Shown here piece after piece: positions 1 to 7,184 of a stretch of DNA of 11,952 bases. The stretch is from Phytoactinopolyspora endophytica (lineage in GTDB: Bacteria > Actinomycetota > Actinomycetes > Jiangellales > Jiangellaceae). Both the position numbers and the translations under genes were made by a program. The number at the start of each line of letters is the position of its first letter. Positions within the stretch are counted from its first letter, which is position 1. The notes below the pieces were generated by a model. That model saw only the letters and a list, made by a program, of their open reading frames with translations. It searched no databases and was not told the origin of the DNA. The stretch spans positions 378,726 through 390,677 of the forward strand of contig NZ_ML142851.1 of assembly GCF_004138495.1 (NCBI RefSeq), read 5' to 3'.

Positions 1-1748
1 AGGGACGGGACCTGAAGACCGTGTAGCTGCCGGAGCTTCTCCAGCAAGCAGTAGTTCGGCGTGCTGCCGCCGGACTCGTCGAGCTCGATGCGGTACACGG
101 TCCGGCGGGACCGGCCGACGAGCCGGACCGGGACGAGGACCAGGGGGGAGCGCAGGTCGCGGCCGTCGTGTGACCAGACCAGCGATCCCATCGTCAGATA
201 GAGGTTGTTCGCTCCCGTCTCCTCGGCGATGGTGCGCGCCCTGTACGCCAAGTTACGCATTCTGGTGACGTAGCGGTCCGTGCCGACGTCCGCGTACACG
301 GAGCGCTTGTTGGAGAGCAGGTCCGCCAGCAGATCCTGGGGAAGCTCGCGGCCGGCCTGGGCGCCGCGCTCGCGGTGGATCTGGTCGAACTGGTCACTAG
401 GGAGGAGCTGGAGCGCCTTCCCGGCGTGCAGAAGGTCCCGAGTGGTCGTGAGGAATCCGTCTGGGACGGTCAGCTCGACGCCGGAGCGGTCGGTGAAGTT
501 GATCAGGCGGTTACGCAGGCTGAGGTCCAGCAGCGAGTTTTTCCACGCGTGAATCCTCGGCGGCGCAAGGGGCGTCGTCGGTTCACCGTCGCCGGCCGGC
601 GCGGCGGGCTCCACGGGTTGGACGAGGGCGCTGTGCGTGGCGGGACGGTACTCGACCACGGTGACCGTGCCGTCGTCGTCCCGCGTACGCGCCGGAAGCG
701 GGAGAATGCCGGCGAGCCGGGCTTGGCGGACGTCGGTGACGCCGATCAACGCATGCAGGTCGCCGGTCAGGTAGGTGGAGGCGGGCGGGCGGTGTGTCCG
801 GTCGAATGGTGCCGGTTCTTCGGACGCCGTGAGCATCGTGGTCTCGACCAGCCGGATCAGCCCGAGATCGACCAGGTTGACGACGTCGGCGGCGTCGGTC
901 TGCGCGGCGCCATCCAGGGTCAGTTCGTCCCGCCAGTATCCGAGGAAGGCGTGACCGTCGACCACCCACAACAGCGGCCGAATGCCGGCCTGCTCCAGGG
1001 CGGCCGCCATGACGACGACCGTGTCCAGGCAGGTTGCGACTCGGCCGTCCAGGACGTCGCCGGGTGTGCGGACTTTCTGCCCGACCTCGGACCAGCTGGC
1101 GGGCGGCTCTGCATAGCGGACCTGCCGAGCCTGCATCGCCTCGTAGATCGCTCGGACGATCGCGTCCACACGCTCGGCTCCGGCCTGGTAGCCCTGGATG
1201 GAAGGGCTGCCGGTGCTCTGCTGGAGGATGTCCGACGCCTCAGACAGCAGCTTGGTGACCGCCGGGTGGTTCGGCATGACGAACGCCGCCAGCATCTCCA
1301 GCGCCAGCAGCGTGGGCGTGGCTCGCCAATGCTGTGCGGCCAGGAGTTCGATCGGCGTCTCGTGGGTGGCGAGAGTACGGCCGTCGTCTGTCAACGCGAC
1401 GCGGATGGTCGCGGGGCGGGTCTCCTCGATCTGAAGCATGGCGGCCGGGTCGGCGACGAGGCCGACATCGGTCAGGACCAGGGTGCCCTCGCCGTCGAGG
1501 TCGACGAGGAGTTCGCGGGGCTTGCCGAGGGTGCCGTGCGCGTCGCAGATCTCGAGAGTGAGCGTGGCACCGAGCGCCGTCGTCTCCGGTGCGTCGACGG
1601 CGATGCGGTTGATCACCGGGACCCGGTTGTGCGCCATCGGGTAGCTCAGGGTGGGTGCGGCCACGACATCGATGCTGATCGACGGGTCGGAGTTGTCGGC
1701 TTGCTCGATGCGCTCTGGTTCCTCGGCCGGGTGTGCTCGCTCTGGCAT
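1..1748 (-). CDS. DUF4011-domain giant helicase-type protein, N-terminal part (runs off left edge)
   Basis: The first 582 codons are present without a stop; the gene continues past base 1. Residues about 30-180 are a conserved N-terminal region. Residues about 185-290 look transglutaminase-like: C240-L-D242, then H266 in a GHAFLGYW context, matching the Cys and His of that fold. A linker leads to the DUF4011 domain from about residue 400, with the hallmark KNSLLDLSLRNRLINF (403-418) and, further on, NNLYLTMGSLVW followed by PLVLVPVRL. In this family DUF4011 precedes a superfamily-1 helicase, often with DUF3320 or a Vsr-like nuclease at the C-terminus; those parts would lie outside the window. 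DUF4011-helicase-Vsr proteins include the Hhe anti-phage system, so defence is possible but inferred. The start is the first ATG after an in-frame TAG; it has no clear ribosome-binding site, and M38 is an alternative. The domain call is firm, the function is not. Confidence 0.85.
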   Translation of the reverse strand, partial: MPERAHPAEEPERIEQADNSDPSISIDVVAAPTLSYPMAHNRVPVINRIAVDAPETTALGATLTLEICDAHGTLGKPRELLVDLDGEGTLVLTDVGLVADPAAMLQIEETRPATIRVALTDDGRTLATHETPIELLAAQHWRATPTLLALEMLAAFVMPNHPAVTKLLSEASDILQQSTGSPSIQGYQAGAERVDAIVRAIYEAMQARQVRYAEPPASWSEVGQKVRTPGDVLDGRVATCLDTVVVMAAALEQAGIRPLLWVVDGHAFLGYWRDELTLDGAAQTDAADVVNLVDLGLIRLVETTMLTASEEPAPFDRTHRPPASTYLTGDLHALIGVTDVRQARLAGILPLPARTRDDDGTVTVVEYRPATHSALVQPVEPAAPAGDGEPTTPLAPPRIHAWKNSLLDLSLRNRLINFTDRSGVELTVPDGFLTTTRDLLHAGKALQLLPSDQFDQIHRERGAQAGRELPQDLLADLLSNKRSVYADVGTDRYVTRMRNLAYRARTIAEETGANNLYLTMGSLVWSHDGRDLRSPLVLVPVRLVGRSRRTVYRIELDESGGSTPNYCLLEKLRQLHGLQVPS

Positions 1749-1968
1749 CTGGGTCGCGGATGCCGACGTCAGGGGTGGTGGAGTGGAATCGGTCGTTGGC
1801 TTCTCCTCGGTCTATGACGGGCGCGGGGCTCACCCCACGCGTTGTTCGGATCGGGTGCTCCCTGTTGGTTGGACACGGCCCCGACCGCTCTGGTCAACGC
1901 GTCCGCGTTGCCCAGCGTTCCGTCCTCACTGTAGTCAGTCCTCGGTGTCGCGGCGCCAAGGGCGCGTG

Positions 1969-2904
1969 TCAGCCCGTCGTCCAAGGACGGAGCTTCTCGG
2001 GGTTCCGTATTGCCCAGATGTGCTTGATCCGATGACCTGCGACGTCGAACGCCATGACCACCTCAATGACGCCATCGTGCTGGGCCATCAGGCCGGGCTG
2101 GCCGTTGACCGTACGCTCCAGGATTGTCAGGTTGGGTGCCCTGCGGGCGATATCGACGAGGATGCGAGCCACCTGCTCGGCGCCTTCGATCGGACGGAGC
2201 TCGGCGCTGACGAGGCCGCCGCCGTCGCCGATCGCCGTGACGTCGGGGTCGAGGAGTCCGATGAGGGCGACGATGTCCTTGGCCTCCCATGCCGCCTTGA
2301 AGTCCCTGACGATGCCGGCGCGCTGGGCTGTCGGGGGCGCAGGCGCCTGCGATGCGCGGATGCGACGGCGGGCCGACGACGCCAGCTGGCGACAGGCCGC
2401 CGGCGTACGGCCGACGATCTCGGCCACCTCGGAGAAGGAGTAGCGGAAGACATCATGAAGGATGAACGCGACGCGCTCAGCCGGGGTCATCGATTCGAGC
2501 ACGACGAGGAAGGCCATGTTGATCGACTCGTCGAGAGTGACTCGGTCGGCCGGATCGACCGTGGCGCCGTCTGTCCGCCCGTTGAGCCACTCCGTGCGAT
2601 CGGGCAGCGGCTCCGGGATCCATTCACCCACGTAGCTCTCCCGCCGAGCCCGTGCCGAGCCGAGTAGGTCGAGGCAGATGCGGCTGGCGACCCTCGTCAG
2701 CCAGGCGCCCGGAGATTCGATGGCTTCCTGCTGCTGCTTGGACAGCGCGTACCAGCGGGTGTACGTCTCTTGTACAACGTCCTCGGCATCGGCCAGGGAG
2801 CCGAGGAGCCGGTACGCGAGATTGATCAGCTGACGCCGCTCGCTCATGATCGCGCTCAGGCTCGGATCGAGCCGGCCGTCTCCTGGCTCGGATCGGTTGG
2901 TCAT
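1969..2904 (-). CDS. ECF41/SigJ-type RNA polymerase sigma factor with C-terminal SnoaL-like domain
   Basis: A 311-residue sigma factor that should direct RNA polymerase to a small regulon. Sigma region 2 covers about residues 21-87 (LINLAYRLLGSLADAEDVVQ) and region 4 about 127-184, with an acidic DVFRYSFSEVAEIVGRTPAACRQ helix-turn-helix. A SnoaL/NTF2-like domain follows at about 195-305. Three group signatures are visible: WIPEPL (95-100) in the linker, DGGG (227-230) and NPEKL (301-305). They correspond to the WLPEP, DGGGR and NPDKL motifs of ECF41, in which the C-terminal domain replaces an anti-sigma factor and tunes activity. A GAAGGAG site lies 11 bases before the ATG. The gene is divergent from a DoxX gene, a typical ECF41 partner, so doxX and the sigma gene itself are the likely targets. 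The signal sensed is unknown. Confidence 0.93.
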   Translation of the reverse strand: MTNRSEPGDGRLDPSLSAIMSERRQLINLAYRLLGSLADAEDVVQETYTRWYALSKQQQEAIESPGAWLTRVASRICLDLLGSARARRESYVGEWIPEPLPDRTEWLNGRTDGATVDPADRVTLDESINMAFLVVLESMTPAERVAFILHDVFRYSFSEVAEIVGRTPAACRQLASSARRRIRASQAPAPPTAQRAGIVRDFKAAWEAKDIVALIGLLDPDVTAIGDGGGLVSAELRPIEGAEQVARILVDIARRAPNLTILERTVNGQPGLMAQHDGVIEVVMAFDVAGHRIKHIWAIRNPEKLRPWTTG

Positions 2905-2967
2905 GGTGTCGACGACTCCTTCGGTCGCAGCTGCCCCTCACCAGTCCGACGAGACATCGCACCGAAC

Positions 2968-2992
2968 TGTGAGGTTGGCGCGTCGCCTCACA
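2968..2992. promoter_or_regulatory. perfect 7-bp inverted repeat in sigma/doxX divergent region
   Basis: TGTGAGG (2968-2974) and CCTCACA (2986-2992) are exact reverse complements separated by 11 bases. The repeat lies 64 bp upstream of the sigma-factor start and 178 bp upstream of doxX, where a regulator or two oppositely facing promoter elements could sit. The arms resemble the TGTCAC-type -35 element of ECF41 promoters facing both ways. Direct view: the repeat. Inference: its role. Confidence 0.4.
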
Positions 2993-3012
2993 TTCCGAAG
3001 GGCTGCGTCGTC
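2986..3012 (+). promoter_or_regulatory. candidate ECF41-type promoter for doxX
   Basis: CCTCACA (2986-2992), 16 bases, then CGTC (3009-3012). The ECF41 target promoter, as I recall it from the literature, is close to TGTCACA-N16-CGTC, so the spacing and -10 match and the -35 matches at 5 of 7 positions. It would give doxX a leader of about 150 bases. The assignment rests on resemblance plus the adjacent ECF41 gene. Confidence 0.35.
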
Positions 3013-3169
3013 GTACAGCTGAGACGAACACACCATCCGGCGAACGGGCAAGCTTGGGCGACGCCATGGTCGACCTGGGTCCCGCCCCGCTACCTCCGCA
3101 CGTGGGATCGCCGATCACGACGTCCGACGTCGACCCCGACGTCGCTCACACCCTGCAAGGAGAACTCTC

Positions 3170-3547
3170 ATGAACATCGCGCTGTGGACCATTGCGAGCC
3201 TGCTGGCCGTGGTCTTCCTGGCCAGCGGCGCCATAAAGCTGATCCAGCCCAAGGAGAAGCTGGTCGCCAGCATGGGAGTCCTCGAAAACTTCAGCGCCGG
3301 CGCCATCAAGGCCATCGGCACCCTCGAGCTCCTGGCCGCGGTGGGCCTGATCCTGCCCGCCGCGTTGGACATCGCACCGGTTCTGGTGCCGCTGGCCGCG
3401 GTCGGTGTGGTGGTGCTGATGGCCGGCGCGATGATCACGCACAGCCGCCGTCGCGAGGCCCAGGGAATCGTGGTGACCATGACCCTCTTCGTCCTGGCCG
3501 CGCTCGTGGCGTGGGGCCGCGTTGGTCCCGAGTCGTTCGCCGGCTGA
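3170..3547 (+). CDS. DoxX-family integral membrane protein
   Basis: A 125-residue protein with four predicted membrane helices at about residues 4-24, 45-65, 69-90 and 99-117. The short first cytoplasmic-type loop (KLIQPKEKL, 24-32) and the glutamate in TLELLAAVGLILP are typical of DoxX/DoxD-like proteins. The biochemical role of most members is unclear; some are linked to quinone redox chemistry or oxidative-stress complexes. The ATG is set by AAGGAG seven bases upstream. It is divergent from an ECF41 sigma factor, which often controls DoxX, carboxymuconolactone decarboxylase or oxidoreductase genes, so it is probably the main output of that sigma factor. A broken SnoaL-like gene follows after 64 bp and was probably co-transcribed. 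Confidence 0.88.
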   Translation: MNIALWTIASLLAVVFLASGAIKLIQPKEKLVASMGVLENFSAGAIKAIGTLELLAAVGLILPAALDIAPVLVPLAAVGVVVLMAGAMITHSRRREAQGIVVTMTLFVLAALVAWGRVGPESFAG

Positions 3548-3611
3548 TTCAACGCGGCGCCTGGCCCGCCCAGGCGGCCGTGGCCCTATTCGATGTGACA
3601 AGGAGGAACCG

Positions 3612-3734
3612 ATGAACAACTTTCAGGCCGTCGCCGACCGCGTCGAGATCGAGGCGCTGCGCGGCGAGTTCGGCCCCCGAGCCAGGATGGGCCACCGATC
3701 TGCGTTGGAGACGCCCATGATCATCGAGGATTAG
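3612..3734 (+). pseudogene. remnant 5' end of a SnoaL/NTF2-like gene
   Basis: A strong AAGGAGG site five bases before the ATG opens a frame of only 40 codons. Its first 20 residues, including FQAVADRVEIEALRGEF, look like the beginning of a SnoaL-like (nuclear transport factor 2 family) protein, normally about 120-150 residues. After that the match is lost (GPRARMGHRS and on), and the frame stops at a TAG just beyond the left arm of a 16-bp inverted repeat. The rest of the SnoaL fold is absent before the convergent aapP gene. The simplest reading is an internal deletion or recombination that removed most of the gene. A genuinely short peptide cannot be ruled out, because the translation signal is intact. 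Confidence 0.6.
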
Positions 3735-3769
3735 GCGTGTGGACACCCCGGTCATCCTCGATGATCATG
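3716..3769. repeat. perfect 16-bp inverted repeat between convergent units (possible bidirectional terminator or element scar)
   Basis: CATGATCATCGAGGAT (3716-3731) is the exact reverse complement of 3754-3769, with a 22-base loop. It lies between the doxX/SnoaL-remnant unit (+) and the end of the aap operon (-), where a two-way terminator is expected. However, the stem is not especially GC-rich, and no T-run follows on either strand. Its left arm overlaps the last codons of the broken SnoaL frame, so it may instead be the footprint of the rearrangement that truncated that gene. Confidence 0.5.
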
Positions 3770-3787
3770 AGACTTCGGGTCGGGATG

Positions 3788-4573
3788 TCAGAGGATCTGC
3801 GAGAGGAACAGCTTGGTCCGGTCCTCCTGAGGGTCGGTGAAGAAATGCTCCGGGGTGCCTACCTCGACGATCTGCCCGTCCGCCATGAACACGATCCGGT
3901 CCGCCACTGCCCGGGCGAAGGCCATCTCGTGCGTCACCACGATCATCGTCATGCCCGACTCCGCCAGCTGGACCATGGCGTCGAGCACCTCCTTGATCAT
4001 CTCCGGGTCTAGCGCCGAGGTGGGCTCGTCGAACAGCATCACTCGCGGTTTCATGGCGAGCGCCCGGGCGATGGCGACGCGTTGCTGCTGGCCGCCGGAG
4101 AGCTGGGCTGGGTATTTGTGCGCTTGCTCGGGGATCTTCACCCGCTCGAGGAGCTCCGTCGCGTACCCATCGGCTTCGGTCTTCGACTGGTGCCGTACCT
4201 GCCGTGGCGCAAGCGTGATGTTCTCCATGATCGTGAGGTGCGGAAACAGGTTGAACTGCTGGAACACCATGCCGACCTCGCGGCGGACCTCCTGGATGTT
4301 CCGGACGTCGTCGCTGAGCTCGATTCCGTCGACGACGATCATGCCGCTGTCGTATTTCTCCAGCCGGTTGATGCAGCGAATGAGCGTCGACTTGCCGGAG
4401 CCCGACGGCCCGCACACAACGACGACCTCCTGGCGGCCGATGACCAGGTCGATGTCCTTGAGCGCCTGAAAGTCGCCGAACCACTTGTTCACCCGCTCAC
4501 ATCGGATCATCTCTTCACCCGTGCCGCCCGCGCGCCAGGCAGCCTGAGTGAGAGATGTGCTGGTGCTCGTCAT
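3788..4573 (-). CDS. aapP: amino-acid ABC transporter ATP-binding protein (AapP/GlnQ type)
   Basis: The 261-residue cytoplasmic ATPase that powers the transporter. Walker A is GPSGSGKS (55-62), the Q-loop is in [12 protein letters not shown] (103-113), the ABC signature LSGGQ is at 158-162, Walker B VMLFDEP at 178-184, and the switch histidine is H215 in VTHEM. The string ending [19 protein letters not shown] and the overall length are typical of polar amino-acid importers (GlnQ, AapP, BztD). The ATG follows a GAGGAGG site; the conserved domain begins at about residue 22, giving a short N-terminal extension. It is the last gene of the operon, 19 bases after aapM, and an inverted repeat downstream may end transcription. 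Confidence 0.95.
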   Translation of the reverse strand: MTSTSTSLTQAAWRAGGTGEEMIRCERVNKWFGDFQALKDIDLVIGRQEVVVVCGPSGSGKSTLIRCINRLEKYDSGMIVVDGIELSDDVRNIQEVRREVGMVFQQFNLFPHLTIMENITLAPRQVRHQSKTEADGYATELLERVKIPEQAHKYPAQLSGGQQQRVAIARALAMKPRVMLFDEPTSALDPEMIKEVLDAMVQLAESGMTMIVVTHEMAFARAVADRIVFMADGQIVEVGTPEHFFTDPQEDRTKLFLSQIL

Positions 4574-4592
4574 GCGCTCCTCCTCGCTCGAC

Positions 4593-5858
4593 TCAGCGTT
4601 CGCCGAGACCTAGACGTTTCTCCATCCGCTGGCTCTCCCGTGACATCCAGTACGACCCGACCCAGTAGATGAACGACACGAAGATCAGGGTCTCCGCGTG
4701 CAGGCCCTGACCGAGAAAATCGGGCTGCTGGGTGACTCGGCGGGCGACCGCGAGCAGGTCCAACAGTCCGATGATCAACACCAGCGACGTGTCCTTGAAC
4801 AGGCTGATGAACTGGCCGACCATCGCCGGGATCACGTTGCGCAGCGCCTGCGGCAGGATGATCAGCCGCATGGTCTTCCACGCGGGCAGGCCGAGCGCCT
4901 GCGCTGCCTCGTACTGTCCGGTCGAAATGCTCTGCAGGCCACCACGGACGATCTCGGCGACGTACGCGGCCGTGAACGCGATCAAGATGATCAGGGCGCG
5001 CCACGTCCGGCCGGGGGTCGGGAAGTCGGCGGGCAGCAGGAACGGGAGAATCAGCCACCCCATGAACAGCAGCGCTATCAGCGGCACACCACGGATCAGT
5101 TCGATGTAGACGACCGACACCAAGCGGACCGCTGGGAACGATGACCGTCGTCCGAGAGCGAGCAGGACACCCAGCGGGAAGGCGAGCGCGATGCCGCCGA
5201 CGGCCAGGAACATGGTGAGCATCAGCCCGCCCCAGCGAGCAAGACTCACCCCGTCGAACTGGGTCATGACGACGTAGGACACGGCCAGGCCGAGCAGCAC
5301 GGCAAGATGCATCCATCGACGCCGGCCGGGTGGGATCCGCCTTCCGGCGTAGTAGCCGAGTACGGCCAGCAGGACCACACCGGCGAGCAGCACCAGCGGC
5401 GTCGCGGTCCGCACGAAGACCACGAGCGCGACGAGGAGCAGCAGCGCGGGCGCGGCGCGGCGCACATTCTCGTGCCACGAGGCGCCGATCCGGACACCGC
5501 GTATCCGAGCTACCTCAGTGTTCGCGCGGGCGGTCACGCCTAGACCGAGCCCCACCACCAGGCCGAGCACGGCCATCGCCGTCCACGGTCGCCACAACTC
5601 GTCCCGGGGGAATGTCCCCACCATGAAGTTGGTGAGGTTGACCTCGACGATCTCCCACCGGGCGGTCACGAAGACGAAGCGCAGAACCCGGAAGATGAGG
5701 TAACCGATCGCCGGTGCCAGCACGATGGTGATCACCGAGTTGTACCAGGTGTTGAACAGGTTCTGCCGCACCCATTCGCCCGGGGACACAGCGCGGACGG
5801 GAGGTTCCTCCTCCGGAGGAGGCTGGTACTCCTCAGTGGGGACACCGATGTCGGACAT
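4593..5858 (-). CDS. aapM: amino-acid ABC transporter permease, AapM/BztC type
   Basis: A 421-residue inner-membrane subunit. The N-terminus is a proline/glutamate-rich cytoplasmic stretch (1-25), then several hydrophobic segments before the conserved permease core from about residue 212. [11 protein letters not shown] (251-261) and the EAA loop, beginning [12 protein letters not shown] at 317, are the standard His/Glu/Gln-transporter motifs; the loop docks onto the ATPase. The extra membrane region before the core and the length near 400 fit AapM/BztC rather than the shorter GlnP/HisQ permeases. The ATG immediately follows the TAG of aapQ with no gap, indicating translational coupling. It should form a heterodimer with AapQ. 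Confidence 0.92.
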   Translation of the reverse strand: MSDIGVPTEEYQPPPEEEPPVRAVSPGEWVRQNLFNTWYNSVITIVLAPAIGYLIFRVLRFVFVTARWEIVEVNLTNFMVGTFPRDELWRPWTAMAVLGLVVGLGLGVTARANTEVARIRGVRIGASWHENVRRAAPALLLLVALVVFVRTATPLVLLAGVVLLAVLGYYAGRRIPPGRRRWMHLAVLLGLAVSYVVMTQFDGVSLARWGGLMLTMFLAVGGIALAFPLGVLLALGRRSSFPAVRLVSVVYIELIRGVPLIALLFMGWLILPFLLPADFPTPGRTWRALIILIAFTAAYVAEIVRGGLQSISTGQYEAAQALGLPAWKTMRLIILPQALRNVIPAMVGQFISLFKDTSLVLIIGLLDLLAVARRVTQQPDFLGQGLHAETLIFVSFIYWVGSYWMSRESQRMEKRLGLGER

Positions 5859-7037
5859 CTATGCCCCCCGCCTGGTGAGCCGGCGATTCAGCAGATTCAC
5901 GACCACCGACAGCAGGAGGCTGATCGCCAGGTACAACAGCATCATGATCCCGACGAGTTGCGGTGCCGGCTGGCCCTGGCCGATGGCGATGCGAGTCACC
6001 CGGAGAAGCTCCGGGAAGGCGATCGCGATGCCGAGAGCGGAGTTCTTGGCCAGGTTGATGAACTCGTTGCCGGTCGGGGGGATGGCGATCCGGAGCGCCT
6101 GCGGTAGAACCACGTATCGGTAGCGCTGGAACCCGCCGAGCCCCAGCGCGTGGGAAGCTTCGCTCTGGCCTTTGGGGACGGCGAGGATGCTGCCGCGGAC
6201 GATCTCGGCGATGAACGCCGCCATATACAGCAATAGCCCGAGCAGCAGCGCGCCATGTTCGACGGAGAGCTCGTAGCCGCCGCTGACGTTTCGTCCCTCG
6301 AGCGACGGGAGCGTGATCGACACCGGTCGGTCGAGGACGGCCCAGGCGACGCCGGCGACGATAAGGAACGCGGCGCCACCCCAGAGCACTCGGTGGTGGG
6401 GCTCGCCCGTCGCGTCGAACCTCCGGGTCCGCCAGGCGCCGACGATGGCGGCCAGCGCGAGGGCTCCCGCACAGATAGCGAGGAAGATCCCGCTGTTCTC
6501 GGCAACGGCGACCCATGGCGCGTACAGGCCCCGGTTGGAGAACACGAACCCACCGGCGTCGAACGCATCGTTGATGCGTGGCAGGCGCTGGAGCACGGCG
6601 AGGTAGAGGAACAGCAGGAAAACGATGAGTGGGACGTTGCGAAGCGCCTCGACGTATCCGGCGGCGCACTTGCGGACCAGCCAGTTGGTGCTCAGCCGCG
6701 CGATCCCGACCAGAACGCCGAGAACGGTGGCGAGGATGATGCCCCAGATCGAGACGACGATCGTGTTCTGCAGCCCCACCAGAAGTGCGTCGCCGATGCT
6801 GTCTCGCGAGGAGAAGTCGGTACCGGTGAGCGCGAATCCCGCCGGCTGGTCGAGGAAACCGAAGTCGGTACGCATCCCCTGCGCCCGCATGTTGCGGACC
6901 AGGTTGCCGCCGAGTAGCCAGAGCAAGGCGCCGACGCCGGCGAGGAACGCGACCTGGACGGCGACTCGCAACACGCGCTCGTCCCGCCACGGTGGCGGCC
7001 GCGTTCCGGTGACGTTCGGTTGCTGCCTTGCGCTCAC
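5859..7037 (-). CDS. aapQ: amino-acid ABC transporter permease, AapQ/BztB type
   Basis: A 392-residue membrane subunit pairing with AapM. Near the N-terminus is one membrane helix (about 26-45), then a long loop. The permease core starts near residue 90 and is split by an insertion of roughly 120 residues containing further hydrophobic segments, as is usual for AapQ/BztB. YVEALRNVPLIV (128-139) and the EAA loop starting EASHALGLGG at 293 are the family motifs. I chose GTG at 7037 because GAGGAGG lies four bases upstream. A longer frame from GTG at 7061 would add eight residues but would place that Shine-Dalgarno sequence inside the gene. Its TAG abuts the aapM ATG. Confidence 0.92.
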   Translation of the reverse strand: MSARQQPNVTGTRPPPWRDERVLRVAVQVAFLAGVGALLWLLGGNLVRNMRAQGMRTDFGFLDQPAGFALTGTDFSSRDSIGDALLVGLQNTIVVSIWGIILATVLGVLVGIARLSTNWLVRKCAAGYVEALRNVPLIVFLLFLYLAVLQRLPRINDAFDAGGFVFSNRGLYAPWVAVAENSGIFLAICAGALALAAIVGAWRTRRFDATGEPHHRVLWGGAAFLIVAGVAWAVLDRPVSITLPSLEGRNVSGGYELSVEHGALLLGLLLYMAAFIAEIVRGSILAVPKGQSEASHALGLGGFQRYRYVVLPQALRIAIPPTGNEFINLAKNSALGIAIAFPELLRVTRIAIGQGQPAPQLVGIMMLLYLAISLLLSVVVNLLNRRLTRRGA

Positions 7038-7093
7038 ACCGCCTCCTCGTGGCGTCCGCACGGCCGTCGAGCATGATCAACCGGGTGTCGCGC

Positions 7094-7122
7094 GCGGCCG
7101 GCACCGGGTGCGTGCCGGCCGC
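7094..7122 (-). promoter_or_regulatory. strong GC hairpin between aapJ and aapQ
   Basis: GCGGCCGGCAC (7094-7104) and GTGCCGGCCGC (7112-7122) form a perfect 11-bp stem with a 7-base loop, in the 147-bp gap after the binding-protein gene. There is no T-run, so complete termination is unlikely. Such intercistronic hairpins commonly protect the 3' end of the binding-protein message or attenuate read-through, making more binding protein than permease. The role here is inferred from position. Confidence 0.5.
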
Positions 7123-7184
7123 CCGCGGCACCAGACGCCCGGACGACGGAGGACAGACGTACGCGTCCGGGGGTCGGCGCCGGT

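Noticed and set aside
375..1817. 480-codon plus-strand open frame
   Set aside because: It lies exactly antisense and in codon register to the DUF4011 gene, whose domain motifs are clear. The plus-strand protein is low-complexity (many Gly, Arg, Asp) and matches nothing recognisable.
1953..1965. short GCGCC/GGCGC hairpin just after the sigma-factor stop
   Set aside because: Only five base pairs, no T-run, and such stems are frequent by chance in DNA this rich in G and C.
1769..1984. 71-codon minus-strand frame between the sigma and DUF4011 genes
   Set aside because: TTG start inside the sigma gene, no ribosome site and no family resemblance. The 220-bp gap is better read as non-coding.
1651..2667. 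338-codon plus-strand open frame
   Set aside because: Antisense shadow over the sigma-factor gene and the 5' end of the DUF4011 gene; no recognisable domain and no ribosome site.
2770..3615. 281-codon plus-strand frame spanning the divergent region and doxX
   Set aside because: It overlaps doxX in another frame and becomes arginine-rich; doxX has the ribosome site and the membrane helices.
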